Shown here one piece after another: positions 1-11,089 of a stretch of DNA of 64,000 bases; the stretch's first letter is position 1; each line of letters opens with the position of its first letter. The notes beneath the pieces were generated by a model, which was not told where the DNA came from, did not search any database, and saw nothing but the letters and a program-made list of their open reading frames with translations. The position numbers were made by a program, and so were the translations under genes. Source of the DNA: Phenylobacterium sp. (GTDB taxonomy: Bacteria; Pseudomonadota; Alphaproteobacteria; Caulobacterales; Caulobacteraceae); contig NZ_JACESE010000002.1 of the NCBI RefSeq assembly GCF_013911965.1, positions 186,001 to 250,000 on the forward strand, given 5' to 3'.

Positions 1-1091
1 CGGACCTGAAGCCGGAAGGCGACCTGGGCGACGTGGTCGACGGCAAGGCCGACCTGTCCTTCGAGATCGCCCTGGACATCATGCCCGACTTCGAGCCGGT
101 CGATCCGTCGACGCTCGAACTCACCCGTCCGGTCTACAAGCCCGGCGACGACGAGGTGGCCGAGGCGCTCGCCGAGCTGGCCAAGCAGAGCCGCAGCTTC
201 GAGCCGCGCACCGGCAAGACCGTCAAGGCCAAGGACGGCGACCAGCTGACCATCGACTTCGTCGGCAAGATCGACGGCGAGGCCTTCGAGGGCGGTTCGG
301 CCGAGGACGCCAAGCTGGTGCTGGGCTCGGGCCAGTTCATTCCGGGCTTCGAGGAACAGCTGGTCGGCGCCAAGCCCGACAGCGACGTGGTCGTGAAGGT
401 GACCTTCCCCGAGGACTATCAGGCCGCCCATCTGGCCGGGAAGGAAGCCGAGTTCGACGTCAAGGTGAAGGAAGTGGCCGCGCCGGTGGAGACCGAGGCC
501 GACGACGCCTTCGCCGAAAAGCTCGGCATCGAAAGCCTGGACAAGCTCAAGGAGCTGCTGCGCGAGAACATCGAGCAGCAGTACGCCGGCGCCTCGCGCT
601 TCAAGCTGAAGCGCGCCCTGCTGGACGCGCTGGACGCCAAGCACGACTTCCCGCTGCCGCCGAAGATGGTCGAAGCCGAGTTCGGCGCCATCTGGACCCA
701 GGTCCAGCAGGACAAGGAGCGCGGCGCTCTGCCGCCGGAAGACGCCGACAAGAGCGACGAGCAGCTGGAGTCGGAGTACCGCAAGATCGCCGAGCGCCGC
801 GTGCGCCTGGGCCTGGTGCTGGCCGAGATCGGCCGCGTCAACAACGTCCAGGTCACCGACCAGGAGCTGCTCGAGGCCATGCGCCAGGAGGCCATGCGCT
901 ACGGCGCCCAGGCCCAGCAGGTGTTCGACATGTTCCGCCAGAACCCGAACGCCCAGGCCCAGCTCCGCGCCCCCATCTTCGAGGACAAGGTCGTCGACCT
1001 GATCGTGGGCAAGGCCAAGGTCGAGGACAAGGACGTCAGCAAGGACGAGCTGATGGCCGAGGACGACCTGCCGGAAGGCTACGGCGCCTGA
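1..1091 (+). CDS. tig: Trigger factor, 3' part (5' end outside window)
   Basis: Ribosome-associated chaperone and peptidyl-prolyl isomerase that meets nascent chains at the exit tunnel. The frame is open from base 3 with no stop, so the N-terminal ribosome-binding part is cut by the window edge and the GTG at 33 is an internal codon. 362 residues are visible: the end of the N-domain, an FKBP-type domain ([16 protein letters not shown], then [17 protein letters not shown]), then the long helical C-terminal chaperone region. The acidic tail ending in DLPEGYGA is ordinary. It sits upstream of clpP and clpX on the same strand, the usual bacterial order. Confidence 0.96.
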   Translation, partial: DLKPEGDLGDVVDGKADLSFEIALDIMPDFEPVDPSTLELTRPVYKPGDDEVAEALAELAKQSRSFEPRTGKTVKAKDGDQLTIDFVGKIDGEAFEGGSAEDAKLVLGSGQFIPGFEEQLVGAKPDSDVVVKVTFPEDYQAAHLAGKEAEFDVKVKEVAAPVETEADDAFAEKLGIESLDKLKELLRENIEQQYAGASRFKLKRALLDALDAKHDFPLPPKMVEAEFGAIWTQVQQDKERGALPPEDADKSDEQLESEYRKIAERRVRLGLVLAEIGRVNNVQVTDQELLEAMRQEAMRYGAQAQQVFDMFRQNPNAQAQLRAPIFEDKVVDLIVGKAKVEDKDVSKDELMAEDDLPEGYGA

Positions 1092-1095
1092 CGAC

Positions 1096-1178
1096 GGCCG
1101 GGGGCGTCAAGCCCCGGCCCGAGCTTTGAGACTTCCGATCCCGGCGCGGCCTTGGCGCAGCGCCGGGATCGTGCGTCT
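1096..1178 (+). terminator. Two hairpins between tig and clpP
   Basis: The first hairpin pairs 1096-1103 with 1112-1119 (8 bp). The second pairs 1137-1147 with 1160-1170 (11 bp, 12-nt loop) and is followed by GTGCGTCTTT. Neither has a full U-tract, so termination after tig is plausible but partial read-through into clpP is likely. Confidence 0.45.
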
Positions 1179-1297
1179 TTAGGGGTTCGGAAACGCGCTT
1201 GCCCCGAGGGTCGCCTTGCATCCCTCCCTGCGAGACGCGATATCGGAGAGGACGACGGCGATCGGTGCGATCGCCCATCGAGAAGGGCTTCCTGCTT

Positions 1298-1915
1298 ATG
1301 CGTGACCATGTGACCACCGCGCTCAACCTCGTGCCCATGGTGGTCGAACAGACCAGCCGCGGCGAACGGGCCTTCGACATCTTCTCCCGCCTGCTCAAGG
1401 AGCGGATCATCTTCCTCAACGGGCCGGTGGAAGACGGCATGTCGGCGCTGATCTGCGCCCAGCTGCTCTTCCTGGAGTCGGAGAACCCGAAGAAGGAAAT
1501 CTCCATGTACATCAACTCGCCCGGCGGGATCGTGACCTCCGGCCTGGCGATCTACGACACCATGCAGTACATCAAGAGCCCGATCTCGACGGTGTGCCTG
1601 GGCATGGCGGCGTCCATGGGCTCCTTCCTGCTCATGGCCGGCGAGAAGGGCCAGCGGATCGCCCTTCCGAACGCCCGCATCATGGTCCACCAGCCCTCGG
1701 GCGGCTATTCGGGCAAGGCCTCGGACATCCAGCGCCACGCCGAGGACATCATCAAGACCAAGCGCCGGCTGAACGAGCTGTACGCCAAGCACACCGGCCA
1801 GCCGATCGAGGTGGTGGAGCAGACGCTCGACCGCGACCACTTCATGACCGCCCAGGAAGCCAAGGAGTGGGGCCTCGTGGACCACGTCTACGAACGTCGG
1901 ACCGAGGAAGACTGA
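1298..1915 (+). CDS. clpP: ATP-dependent Clp protease proteolytic subunit
   Basis: Serine peptidase that forms the tetradecameric barrel working with ClpX, encoded just downstream, and with ClpA. In Caulobacter ClpXP degrades CtrA and other cell-cycle regulators. The protein is 205 residues. The catalytic triad is S106 (in AASMGS), H131 (in MVHQPSGG) and D180 (in DRDHF). The frame is open upstream to 1199, but the ATG at 1298 is chosen because the known family N-terminus ([13 protein letters not shown]) begins there, with AGAAGG 11 bases upstream. A possible heat-shock-like promoter, CTTGCA-N15-CGCGATAT at 1215-1243, lies upstream but is a weak match. Confidence 0.98.
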   Translation: MRDHVTTALNLVPMVVEQTSRGERAFDIFSRLLKERIIFLNGPVEDGMSALICAQLLFLESENPKKEISMYINSPGGIVTSGLAIYDTMQYIKSPISTVCLGMAASMGSFLLMAGEKGQRIALPNARIMVHQPSGGYSGKASDIQRHAEDIIKTKRRLNELYAKHTGQPIEVVEQTLDRDHFMTAQEAKEWGLVDHVYERRTEED

Positions 1916-1943
1916 CGCCCACGAGGCGGCTGACGACAATGGA

Positions 1944-1971
1944 GGCGCGGCTCTCGAGCCGCGCCTTTTTT
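1944..1971 (+). terminator. Rho-independent terminator after clpP
   Basis: A perfect 10-bp inverted repeat (1944-1953 with 1956-1965) is followed by six T residues at 1966-1971. It ends the clpP transcript before the oppositely oriented gene. Confidence 0.9.
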
Positions 1972-1986
1972 GCGGCCGGGGCCGCC

Positions 1987-2382
1987 TCAGCCCTCCCGCG
2001 GATAGGCCTCGGGCCGATCAAGATAGTAGGCGATCGCGGGAAGCCCGGCGTCGCCCTCCACCGCTTCGTTGTAGATGCGCCCTTCGAAGCCGCCGCGTTC
2101 GGCGCGCTTGGCGATCCGGGCGGCCTCGACCGCTTCCAGCGCCAGGCCCTCGGCCTCGGCCAGGGTCCGCAGCACCTCCAGGACGTCGGCCAGTTCGGCG
2201 GCGAGCGCCTCGGGCCCTTCGGCCGCGGCCGCCTCGGCGGCCTCCTCCACCAGCTTCGCCCGCAGGGCCGCGCGGAAGCTCGCCTCGTCCAGCCGGCGCT
2301 CGAAGACGGACAGCCCCTGGTCGCGCATCATCCGGGGCAGATGGTCGCGGATGAGCTTGCCGACGCGGAAGCGAAGCCTCAC
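1987..2382 (-). CDS. MazG-like nucleoside triphosphate pyrophosphohydrolase
   Basis: 131-residue all-alpha NTP pyrophosphohydrolase-type protein, likely a house-cleaning enzyme for non-canonical nucleotides. It opens with RFRVGKLIRDHLPRMM and carries the acidic metal-binding pattern KLVEEAAEA followed by ELADVLEVL, as in the phosphoribosyl-ATP pyrophosphohydrolase-like (COG4997) group. The start is a GTG at 2382 that overlaps the TGA of the upstream HAD gene (GTGA), so the two are translationally coupled. The substrate cannot be read from sequence; it is too divergent and in the wrong context to be HisE. Confidence 0.8.
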   Translation of the reverse strand: MRLRFRVGKLIRDHLPRMMRDQGLSVFERRLDEASFRAALRAKLVEEAAEAAAAEGPEALAAELADVLEVLRTLAEAEGLALEAVEAARIAKRAERGGFEGRIYNEAVEGDAGLPAIAYYLDRPEAYPREG

Positions 2383-2999
2383 GGGCTCTCCCTGAAAACG
2401 CGATAGCCCTTCTCGTCGGCGATCTTCAGCATTTCGCGGTCGCCGCTGGTGTCGCCATAGGCGGCGCGCAGGCGCACGCCGGGGCCGAACATGGCCTCCA
2501 GGCGGGCCACCTTCTCCGGACCGCGGCAGTTGCGGCCGAGGAAGGCGCCGGCGACGCGATCCTCGGAATCGAAGGCCAGCTGCGTGGCGATCAGGACATC
2601 GGCGCCCAGGCCGCGGGCGAAGGGCTGGACGATCAGGTCCGGCGAGGCGGTCACGATGACCATCTTGGCCCGCCGCTCGCGCCAGCGTCGCCAGGTGCGC
2701 AGGGCGTCCGGCCGGAGCAGGCGCGGCGCATAGGCCTCGGCGAAGGCGCGGGCCTGGATCTCGAGCTCCTCGCGTGGGACGCCGATGAGGAATTCCCGGA
2801 CGGCCGCGGCCTTGATGCGCCCGCGGTTGCGGTGGAACAGATAGGCGCCTCCGGCGGGCGCCAGCCTGCGCATGCCCCGGGCCCAGCGGGCGCGGCCGGC
2901 GCGCCACTTCAGGAAGGTCGTGAAACTGTCCTTGGTGGTCAGGGTGCCGTCGAAATCGAAGGCGACGATGCCCATGTCTTCGGCAGGATCATCCATCAT
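2379..2999 (-). CDS. HAD-IB family phosphatase (PgpC / SerB-like)
   Basis: 206-residue HAD-superfamily phosphohydrolase. Motif I is FDFDGTLT with nucleophile D15 and general acid D17; motif II is VIVTASPDL; motif III/IV is GDTSGDREM. The cap region and the pattern TTKDSFTTFLKW resemble phosphatidylglycerophosphatase C and the wider HAD-IB group, so the substrate may be a phospholipid phosphate, but this is inference. The frame stays open to 3233; the start at 2999 (the first of two ATGs) is chosen for the GGAG about 11 bases upstream and because the domain begins right after it. It is the first gene of a two-gene minus-strand unit with the MazG-like gene. Confidence 0.8.
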   Translation of the reverse strand: MMDDPAEDMGIVAFDFDGTLTTKDSFTTFLKWRAGRARWARGMRRLAPAGGAYLFHRNRGRIKAAAVREFLIGVPREELEIQARAFAEAYAPRLLRPDALRTWRRWRERRAKMVIVTASPDLIVQPFARGLGADVLIATQLAFDSEDRVAGAFLGRNCRGPEKVARLEAMFGPGVRLRAAYGDTSGDREMLKIADEKGYRVFRESP

Positions 3000-3371
3000 G
3001 GCGCCCGGAACTCCGTTGCGCCGAAATAACGCAGTTTGAACATTCAGCCCCTCCAGCCCGCCATCCTTGCGAAATGCGGGCCGGCTCATCTGCGCAAGCT
3101 GAGCCACGACGAGACCTTTGGGGGCAGGGGCCGTGTAGGTCGACTTGCGCCAAACCGATACAATCCCATCTAGAGATTCGAAATTGCGCGCCACCGGGCG
3201 CCCTTCGCCGAATGACCCTCGGCGGCGAGCCAAGGCTTGTGATCCCGGCGCGGATCAGGGAATGTCAAGACTTAGACAACCCCCGGCGCGTATCCTGCAA
3301 GAATGGCGGGAAATCGCCGCCCGCCGAAGGGCGGCGTTTCGTCCGGCGTCGTCGAGAGAGTGAGACTGAAC
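3000..3371. other. Intergenic region, HAD gene / clpX divergent promoters
   Basis: 372 bases without a convincing gene. It must hold the promoters of the minus-strand HAD gene and of clpX. I could not find a clear -35/-10 pair for either. The frames open through here are N-terminal extensions without homology. Confidence 0.6.
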
Positions 3372-4634
3372 ATGACCAAGGCCGCGAGCGGGGACTCCAA
3401 GAGCACGCTGTACTGCTCCTTCTGCGGAAAGAGCCAGCATGAAGTCCGCAAGCTCATCGCGGGTCCCACGGTGTTCATCTGCGACGAGTGCGTCGAGCTG
3501 TGCATGGACATCATCCGCGAGGAGCACAAGATCTCCTTCGTGAAGTCCAAGGACGGCGTCCCGACGCCCCGCGAGATCCGTGAAGTCCTCGACGACTACG
3601 TGATCGGCCAGGACCACGCCAAGAAGGTGCTCTCGGTCGCCGTCCACAACCACTACAAGCGCCTGAACCACGCGACGAAGAACAACGACGTCGAGCTGGG
3701 CAAGGCCAACATCCTGCTCATCGGGCCCACCGGCACGGGTAAGACCCTGCTGGCCCAGACGCTCGCCCGCATCATCGACGTCCCCTTCACCGTGGCCGAC
3801 GCCACGACCCTCACCGAAGCCGGCTATGTCGGCGAGGACGTCGAGAACATCATCCTGAAGCTGCTGCAGTCGGCCGACTACAATGTCGAGCGGGCGCAGC
3901 GCGGCATCGTCTATATCGACGAGGTCGACAAGATCAGCCGCAAGTCGGACAACCCGTCCATCACCCGCGACGTGTCGGGCGAGGGCGTCCAGCAGGCGCT
4001 GCTCAAGATCATGGAAGGCACGGTCGCCTCCGTGCCGCCCCAGGGAGGCCGCAAGCATCCCCAGCAGGAGTTCCTGCAGGTGGATACGACCAACATCCTG
4101 TTCATCTGCGGCGGCGCCTTCGCCGGCCTCGACAAGATCATCTCGGCCCGCGGGCAGGGGACCTCGATCGGCTTCGGCGCCAAGGTCGCCGACCCGGACG
4201 AGCGCCGCACCGGCCAGATCCTGCGTCAGGTGGAGCCGGACGACCTGCAGCGCTTCGGCCTGATCCCGGAGTTCATCGGCCGCCTGCCCGTGCTGGCGAC
4301 CCTGGACGATCTGGACGAGTCGGCCCTGGTGAAGATCCTCACCGAGCCGAAGAACGCCTTCATCAAGCAGTACCAGCGCCTGTTCGAAATGGAGAATGTC
4401 GGCCTGACCTTCACCGACGACGCCCTGAACGCCGTCGCCCGCAAGGCCATCGCCCGCAAGACCGGGGCGCGCGGCCTGCGCTCGATCCTGGAAGGCATCC
4501 TGCTCGACACCATGTACGAGCTGCCGACCTATGACGGGGTCGAAGAGGTGGTGGTCAACGCCGAGGTCGTCGAAGGCCGGGCCCAGCCGCTGATCATCTA
4601 CGCCGAGCGGCGCGACAAGGGCGGCGCGGCCTAA
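3372..4634 (+). CDS. clpX: ATP-dependent Clp protease ATP-binding subunit
   Basis: AAA+ unfoldase of ClpXP. The protein is 420 residues, the usual length for this family. The N-terminal zinc-binding domain has C15, C18, C37 and C40. Walker A is GPTGTGKT at 118-125, Walker B is [10 protein letters not shown], and the C-terminal small AAA domain is intact. The ATG at 3372 is chosen over an upstream in-frame ATG at 3303 because [18 protein letters not shown] is the family N-terminus. In this clade ClpX is essential for the cell cycle. It has its own upstream region and its own terminator, separate from clpP. Confidence 0.99.
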   Translation: MTKAASGDSKSTLYCSFCGKSQHEVRKLIAGPTVFICDECVELCMDIIREEHKISFVKSKDGVPTPREIREVLDDYVIGQDHAKKVLSVAVHNHYKRLNHATKNNDVELGKANILLIGPTGTGKTLLAQTLARIIDVPFTVADATTLTEAGYVGEDVENIILKLLQSADYNVERAQRGIVYIDEVDKISRKSDNPSITRDVSGEGVQQALLKIMEGTVASVPPQGGRKHPQQEFLQVDTTNILFICGGAFAGLDKIISARGQGTSIGFGAKVADPDERRTGQILRQVEPDDLQRFGLIPEFIGRLPVLATLDDLDESALVKILTEPKNAFIKQYQRLFEMENVGLTFTDDALNAVARKAIARKTGARGLRSILEGILLDTMYELPTYDGVEEVVVNAEVVEGRAQPLIIYAERRDKGGAA

Positions 4635-4659
4635 GGGCCGCCTGCTCCGGCGAACCTGG

Positions 4660-4690
4660 ACGGCCCCGCAGGCGTTGCGGGGCCGTTCTC
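4660..4690 (+). terminator. Terminator after clpX
   Basis: Perfect 11-bp stem (4660-4670 with 4676-4686), loop GGCGT, followed by the T-rich TCTCGCTT. Confidence 0.8.
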
Positions 4691-4746
4691 GCTTGTCGTC
4701 ACGGCCGCGAACCCCTGACACGTTGTCGCGCAGGGGGCCTGCCCAG

Positions 4747-4777
4747 CTTGAACCGCGCGGGGAAGCGTCCACATAAA
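4747..4777 (+). promoter_or_regulatory. Putative sigma-32 (heat-shock) promoter of lon
   Basis: CTTGAA at 4747-4752, a 16-base spacer, then CCACATAAA at 4769-4777. This resembles the sigma-32 consensus (CTTGAA, 11-16 bases, CCCCATNT) with one mismatch in the core. It lies between the clpX terminator and lon, which is a heat-shock gene in many proteobacteria. This is inferred from sequence only. Confidence 0.55.
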
Positions 4778-4902
4778 TAGTCCGAAGAAGCCGCCGTCAT
4801 GGCGGACGGGCCGTCCGACTCAGGCGCATCGTCTGGCGTAACCACGGTCCACAGGTCGAGCCTTGCTTAAGTTCGAGGGGGCCGACCGGGAGTGAAAGCA
4901 TC

Positions 4903-7299
<2,397 letters not shown>

Positions 7300-7326
7300 G
7301 ACCGGGTTCGAAAATCTGGAACGGCG

Positions 7327-7360
7327 AAGCGGCGCAGGGTTTCCTGCGCCGCTTTGTTTG
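7327..7360 (+). terminator. Terminator after lon
   Basis: Perfect 12-bp stem (7327-7338 with 7343-7354), GTTT loop, then TGTTTG. Its 3' T-rich tail overlaps the -35 hexamer of the HU promoter. Confidence 0.88.
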
Positions 7361-7385
7361 ACGCGCCCTCCGAACCCCGCATAAT
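7358..7385 (+). promoter_or_regulatory. Housekeeping promoter of the HU gene
   Basis: TTGACG (7358-7363), 16-base spacer, CATAAT (7380-7385). Close to the sigma-70 consensus and 74 bases before the HU start codon. Confidence 0.75.
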
Positions 7386-7458
7386 CCTTGTGCGCGAAGG
7401 TGTTCCGCCGCTGCCGGCCTTCGCGAAAAAAGAAAAGGGCAGGGAGAGGAAACGACAA

Positions 7459-7734
7459 ATGACCAAGGCTGAACTCGTCACGGCCATGGCCGAGAAGGCT
7501 GGCATCACCAAGGCGCAGGCCAAGGACGCGCTCGAGGCGTTCATCGACTCCGTCACCGGCAGTCTCAAGGGCGGCGAAGAGGTGCGTCTGGTGGGCTTCG
7601 GCAGCTTCGTGCCCGTCCAGCGCGCCGCCGGCGTGGCTCGCAACCCGCGCACGGGGGAGAGCGTCAATCGCCCCGCCTCCCAGACCGCCCGCTTCCGGGT
7701 CGGCGAGGGACTGAAGAACGCCCTGAACGCTTAA
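7459..7734 (+). CDS. hup: DNA-binding protein HU
   Basis: 91-residue nucleoid-associated HU/IHF-family protein. It begins MTKAELVTAMAEKAGI, has the conserved VRLVGFGSF segment and the DNA-contacting arm around RNPRTGESVNRPAS (many family members have I-PA here). An upstream frame extends to 7354, but the purine-rich GGGAGAGGA at 7442-7450 places the start at 7459. The position right after lon, with its own strong promoter, is the typical proteobacterial arrangement. HU rather than IHF is favoured because there is no IhfA/IhfB-type N-terminus. It probably acts as a homodimer. Confidence 0.95.
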   Translation: MTKAELVTAMAEKAGITKAQAKDALEAFIDSVTGSLKGGEEVRLVGFGSFVPVQRAAGVARNPRTGESVNRPASQTARFRVGEGLKNALNA

Positions 7735-7860
7735 GGGCTCTGTCGGCGGCCGCCTGCGAGCGGCGCCGGCCTTGGGGGCGGTCGCGGGGCAGCGGCCGCC
7801 CTTCATGCTTTCGGAGACTCCGAATCCGGCGCGGATACGTCTATGAACGTGCGCCTCGGA

Positions 7861-7937
7861 GGGCGGCTAGCTCAGCTGGTCAGAGCACCTGGTTTACACC
7901 CAGGGGGTCGGGGGTTCGAACCCCTCGCCGCCCACCA
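7861..7937 (+). tRNA. tRNA-Val (anticodon UAC)
   Basis: 77-nt cloverleaf. The acceptor stem is GGGCGGC (7861-7867) paired with GCCGCCC (7927-7933), with discriminator A and an encoded CCA (7935-7937). The anticodon stem CCTGG/CCAGG closes the loop TTTACAC, giving anticodon UAC (valine). The T-arm contains GGTTCGAACC. Confidence 0.97.
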
Positions 7938-7958
7938 CCGCCACGCCCTTCTGGCGAG

Positions 7959-8894
7959 ATGCCGATGCGCCACCGCCCCCTCGGCCGTACGGGCCTGACC
8001 GTCTCGGAGATCGGCTTCGGCTGCGCCAGCTACTGGGGCCTGCGGCGCTTTCCCGAGCGCGAGGCCCTCGGCCTCGTCCATCGCGCCATCGACCTCGGGA
8101 TCACGCTCTTCGACACCGCGCCCGGCTATTCCCGCGGCGAGGCTGAGCCGAGGCTGGGACGGGCGCTGGGGGGCCGCGACCGAGACCGGCTGGTCATCGC
8201 CACCAAGGCCGGCACTTTTCACGCCGGCGGCGGCCGGATGGGCCGGGACTTTGCGCCCGCGGCGATCGTCGCGAGCGTGGAGGCGAGCCTGCGCCGTCTC
8301 GGCCTTGAGCACCTCGATATCGTGCAGCTTCACGGGCCGGCGGCGGCCGAGCTGACGGACGACCTCTTCGAGGCGTTTGCGGGCCTGAGGGCGCGGGGGC
8401 TCGTGCGGGCCTTCGGCGCCAACAGCTTCGACCCGGCCGTGCTGTCGGCGGTGATCGAGTGCGAGGCCTTCGATCTCGTCATGCTCGACTACAACGTCCT
8501 GCGTCCGGAGCGGGCGCCGCTCGTCGCGCGCGCCGCGGCGCTGGGGAAGGGGGTGCTGGCGGGCATGCCGCTGGCCATGGGCCACGTCGACCAGCAGATC
8601 GGAAAGGTGCGGGGCCCGCGCGACCTCTGGTACGCCGCCCGGGCGCTGAAGAACCATCGCCGGGAGGTGGGGCAGGGCGCGAGGTTCGGCTTCCTCCGGG
8701 ACCTGCCGGACATGAGCGCGGCCCAGGCGGCGCTCGCCTACGTGCTGGCGGACCCCGGAGTCGCCTGTGCGGTCACGGGGACCACGCGGCGCGAGCATCT
8801 CGAAGCCAACGCCGCGGCCTCCGGCCTGGCCTTGCCCGAGGCCGTCATGGCGCGCATCCGTGCGGTTCAGGCGGAGCTTGCCCGAACGTCCTGA
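7959..8894 (+). CDS. Aldo/keto reductase
   Basis: 311-residue NAD(P)H-dependent oxidoreductase with a TIM-barrel fold. The AKR signature is at the N-terminus (LGRTGLTVSEIGFGCASYWG). The catalytic tetrad is present: D52 and Y57 (FDTAPGYS), K83 (ATKAG) and H125 (QLHG). The C-terminal cofactor-binding strand is TGTTRREHLEAN. The start is ATG 7959; ATG 7965 two codons later is an alternative. It begins 21 bases after the tRNA-Val 3' end and stands next to a flavin monooxygenase, so it may act in the same oxidative catabolism. The substrate is unknown. Confidence 0.88.
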   Translation: MPMRHRPLGRTGLTVSEIGFGCASYWGLRRFPEREALGLVHRAIDLGITLFDTAPGYSRGEAEPRLGRALGGRDRDRLVIATKAGTFHAGGGRMGRDFAPAAIVASVEASLRRLGLEHLDIVQLHGPAAAELTDDLFEAFAGLRARGLVRAFGANSFDPAVLSAVIECEAFDLVMLDYNVLRPERAPLVARAAALGKGVLAGMPLAMGHVDQQIGKVRGPRDLWYAARALKNHRREVGQGARFGFLRDLPDMSAAQAALAYVLADPGVACAVTGTTRREHLEANAAASGLALPEAVMARIRAVQAELARTS

Positions 8895-8975
8895 CGGTTC
8901 TGCAAGGTTTCCGGACGGCGCAGCCGGGGGTTATCGTTCGTCTCAGAACAACGACAAGCTTCGCGGAAACGTCCC

Positions 8976-10898
8976 ATGAGCCCCTCCGAGCAAGAGCTGG
9001 ACGCGGCCCTCGCCGCCGCCCACCTCCCGGCCCTCGTCCTCTCCATGGTGCATCTCACCGGCGATCCGGGTTGGCTGAAGCCGGAGTGGCGACCGACCTA
9101 CACGCCCTTGGCGCGCGGCGACATCGGCGTGCCGGAGGCCGAGCAGGCGAGACTCCGCGCCGCGGCGCGGCCGGTCATCGCCGCCCATCTGTCGGGCGAG
9201 CTGAAGCCGGCGCCGACGCCGGGGCCCGAGCTGGTCCGGCAGATGATGGACTTCATCGCGGGGACGGAGATCCCGGCCGGCTATGTGGACTTTCTGTCGG
9301 ACGAACTGGCCCTGTCCGGCGACAGCTCCAAGACCCCGGACTGGAGCGAGGACGAACGGCGGGCGGCCGGATCCATGAAGGTGCTGGTCATCGGGGCCGG
9401 CATGTCGGGCCTGCTTGCGGGAATCCGGCTGTCACAGGCCGGCGTCCCCTTCGAGATCGTCGAGAAGAACGCCGAGGTGGGCGGCACCTGGTTCGAGAAC
9501 ACCTATCCCGGCTGCCGGGTCGATTCCTCGAACCACATGTACTCCTACTCCTTCGAGCCGAACCACGGCTGGCCGCAGCACTTCTCCACCCAGCCGGTGC
9601 TGCTGGACTACTTCCGCGGGGTCGCCGAGCGCTACGGCCTGCGCCGTCACATCCGGTTCGAGACGACCGTCGAGGCGATGGACTGGGACGAGGCCGCCGC
9701 CCAATGGCGCGTGCGGCTGCGCCTCCCCGACGGGGCCGTCCGCACCGAGACCGCCACCGCCGTCATCTGCGCCGTGGGCCAGCTGAATCGCCCGCGCCTC
9801 CCCGACATTGCGGGGCGGGAGAGCTTCGAGGGCCCCGCCTTCCATTCCGCCCAGTGGCGTCACGACGTGGATCTGACGGGCAAGCGGGTCGCCGTCATCG
9901 GCACAGGCGCCAGCGCCTTCCAGTTCGTGCCGGAGATCGCCGGAAAGGTGGCGCGGCTGGAGGTGTTCCAGCGAACGCCGCCCTGGTGCTTCCCGACGCC
10001 GCACTATCACGACGACGTCCCCGCCGGCATGAACTGGCTGCTGGAGCACGTGCCCTATTACGACAAGTGGTATCGCTTCTTTCTCTTCTGGACGGCCACC
10101 GATGGCCTGCTGCCGGCCGTGAAGGCGGATCCGGACTGGCAGGGACCGCCGACCGCCGTCAGCCAGGTCAACGCCGGCTTCCGGGAGATGATCGCCCAGG
10201 CCCTGGCGGCGCAGGCGGGCGAGCGCGCTGATCTCGCCGCCAAGATCGTGCCCGACTATCCGGTGGGCGGTAAGCGGGCCCTGCTCGACAACGGCGTATG
10301 GGTGAGGGCGCTGAAGCGGGACAATGTCGCCCTGGTCACCGAGCCGATCACCGCCATCGAGCCGGCCGGCCTGCGGACCGCCGACGGCGCCCTGCACGAT
10401 GCCGACGTGCTGATCTACGGCACCGGGTTTCAGGCCAGCAACTTCCTCTGGCCGATGCGGATCAAGGGCCGGGGCGGCCGCGACCTGCACGCGACGTGGG
10501 ACGGGGATCCGCGGGCCTATCTCGGCATGACCGTGCCGGATTTCCCCAACCTCTTCATGATCTACGGACCGAACACCAACATCGTGGTCAACGGCTCCAT
10601 CATCTTCTTCTCCGAATGCAGCGTCCGCTACATCCTGGGATGCCTGAAGATGCTCGCCGCCAGCGGCGCCCGAGCGCTCTCGCCGCGGGTCGAAGCGCAC
10701 GACGTCTTCAACGCCCGCGTGGACGCGGCCAACCGCGGATGGGCCTGGGGCGCGCCGCAGGTGTCGAGCTGGTACAAGAACGAGAAGGGGCGCGTGACCC
10801 AGAACTGGCCGTTCGCGCTGGTGGACTACTGGCGCGCGACGCTTGCGCCGGATCCGGAGGACTTCGAGTTCGACAAGGCGACGGCGGCGGTGGCCTGA
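8976..10898 (+). CDS. Flavin-containing Baeyer-Villiger-type monooxygenase, HAPMO-like
   Basis: 640-residue class B flavoprotein monooxygenase. The first Rossmann motif is GAGMSG (140-145, FAD) and the second is GTGASA (309-314, NADPH). Between them is a Baeyer-Villiger fingerprint, F284-x-G-xxx-H290-xxx-W294. The residue after W is R295, where the published fingerprint has P or D. A roughly 130-residue N-terminal extension before the FAD domain, and the total length, match 4-hydroxyacetophenone monooxygenase. This suggests oxidation of an aryl or alkyl ketone to an ester, but the substrate is inference. No esterase is encoded beside it. Confidence 0.82.
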   Translation: MSPSEQELDAALAAAHLPALVLSMVHLTGDPGWLKPEWRPTYTPLARGDIGVPEAEQARLRAAARPVIAAHLSGELKPAPTPGPELVRQMMDFIAGTEIPAGYVDFLSDELALSGDSSKTPDWSEDERRAAGSMKVLVIGAGMSGLLAGIRLSQAGVPFEIVEKNAEVGGTWFENTYPGCRVDSSNHMYSYSFEPNHGWPQHFSTQPVLLDYFRGVAERYGLRRHIRFETTVEAMDWDEAAAQWRVRLRLPDGAVRTETATAVICAVGQLNRPRLPDIAGRESFEGPAFHSAQWRHDVDLTGKRVAVIGTGASAFQFVPEIAGKVARLEVFQRTPPWCFPTPHYHDDVPAGMNWLLEHVPYYDKWYRFFLFWTATDGLLPAVKADPDWQGPPTAVSQVNAGFREMIAQALAAQAGERADLAAKIVPDYPVGGKRALLDNGVWVRALKRDNVALVTEPITAIEPAGLRTADGALHDADVLIYGTGFQASNFLWPMRIKGRGGRDLHATWDGDPRAYLGMTVPDFPNLFMIYGPNTNIVVNGSIIFFSECSVRYILGCLKMLAASGARALSPRVEAHDVFNARVDAANRGWAWGAPQVSSWYKNEKGRVTQNWPFALVDYWRATLAPDPEDFEFDKATAAVA

Positions 10899-10938
10899 GG
10901 CGGCCCCGTCGCATCGTTGGATTGTCTGGAAGCGAGGA

Positions 10939-10954
10939 GCGCCATGGGACCCCA

Positions 10955-10960
<6 letters not shown>
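10939..10960. repeat. Perfect 10-bp inverted repeat across the tRNA-Asp 3' end
   Basis: GCGCCATGGG (10939-10948), an AC loop, then CCCATGGCGC (10951-10960). One arm includes the CCA end and discriminator of tRNA-Asp; the other lies in its 3' trailer. It could be a processing or termination hairpin. No T-run follows on the tRNA strand. Confidence 0.8.
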
Positions 10961-11031
<71 letters not shown>

Positions 11032-11060
11032 TTAGGGTCTCGCGTCGCCGCGAGGCGCGT

Positions 11061-11089
11061 CTGATAGGTCCCGGCCTGAATCATGTCAA
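11061..11089 (-). promoter_or_regulatory. Promoter of tRNA-Asp
   Basis: On the minus strand: TTGACA (11089-11084), 17-base spacer, TATCAG (11066-11061), followed by a GC-rich start region as in stringently controlled stable RNA genes. The -35 box overlaps the stop codon of the upstream transporter gene. Confidence 0.8.

Noticed and set aside
1215-1243. Heat-shock promoter before clpP
   Set aside because: CTTGCA and CGCGATAT each miss key bases; mentioned only as a weak possibility in the clpP entry.
1199-1297. N-terminal extension of clpP
   Set aside because: The extension is Arg-rich and unlike any ClpP; the family start is at 1298.
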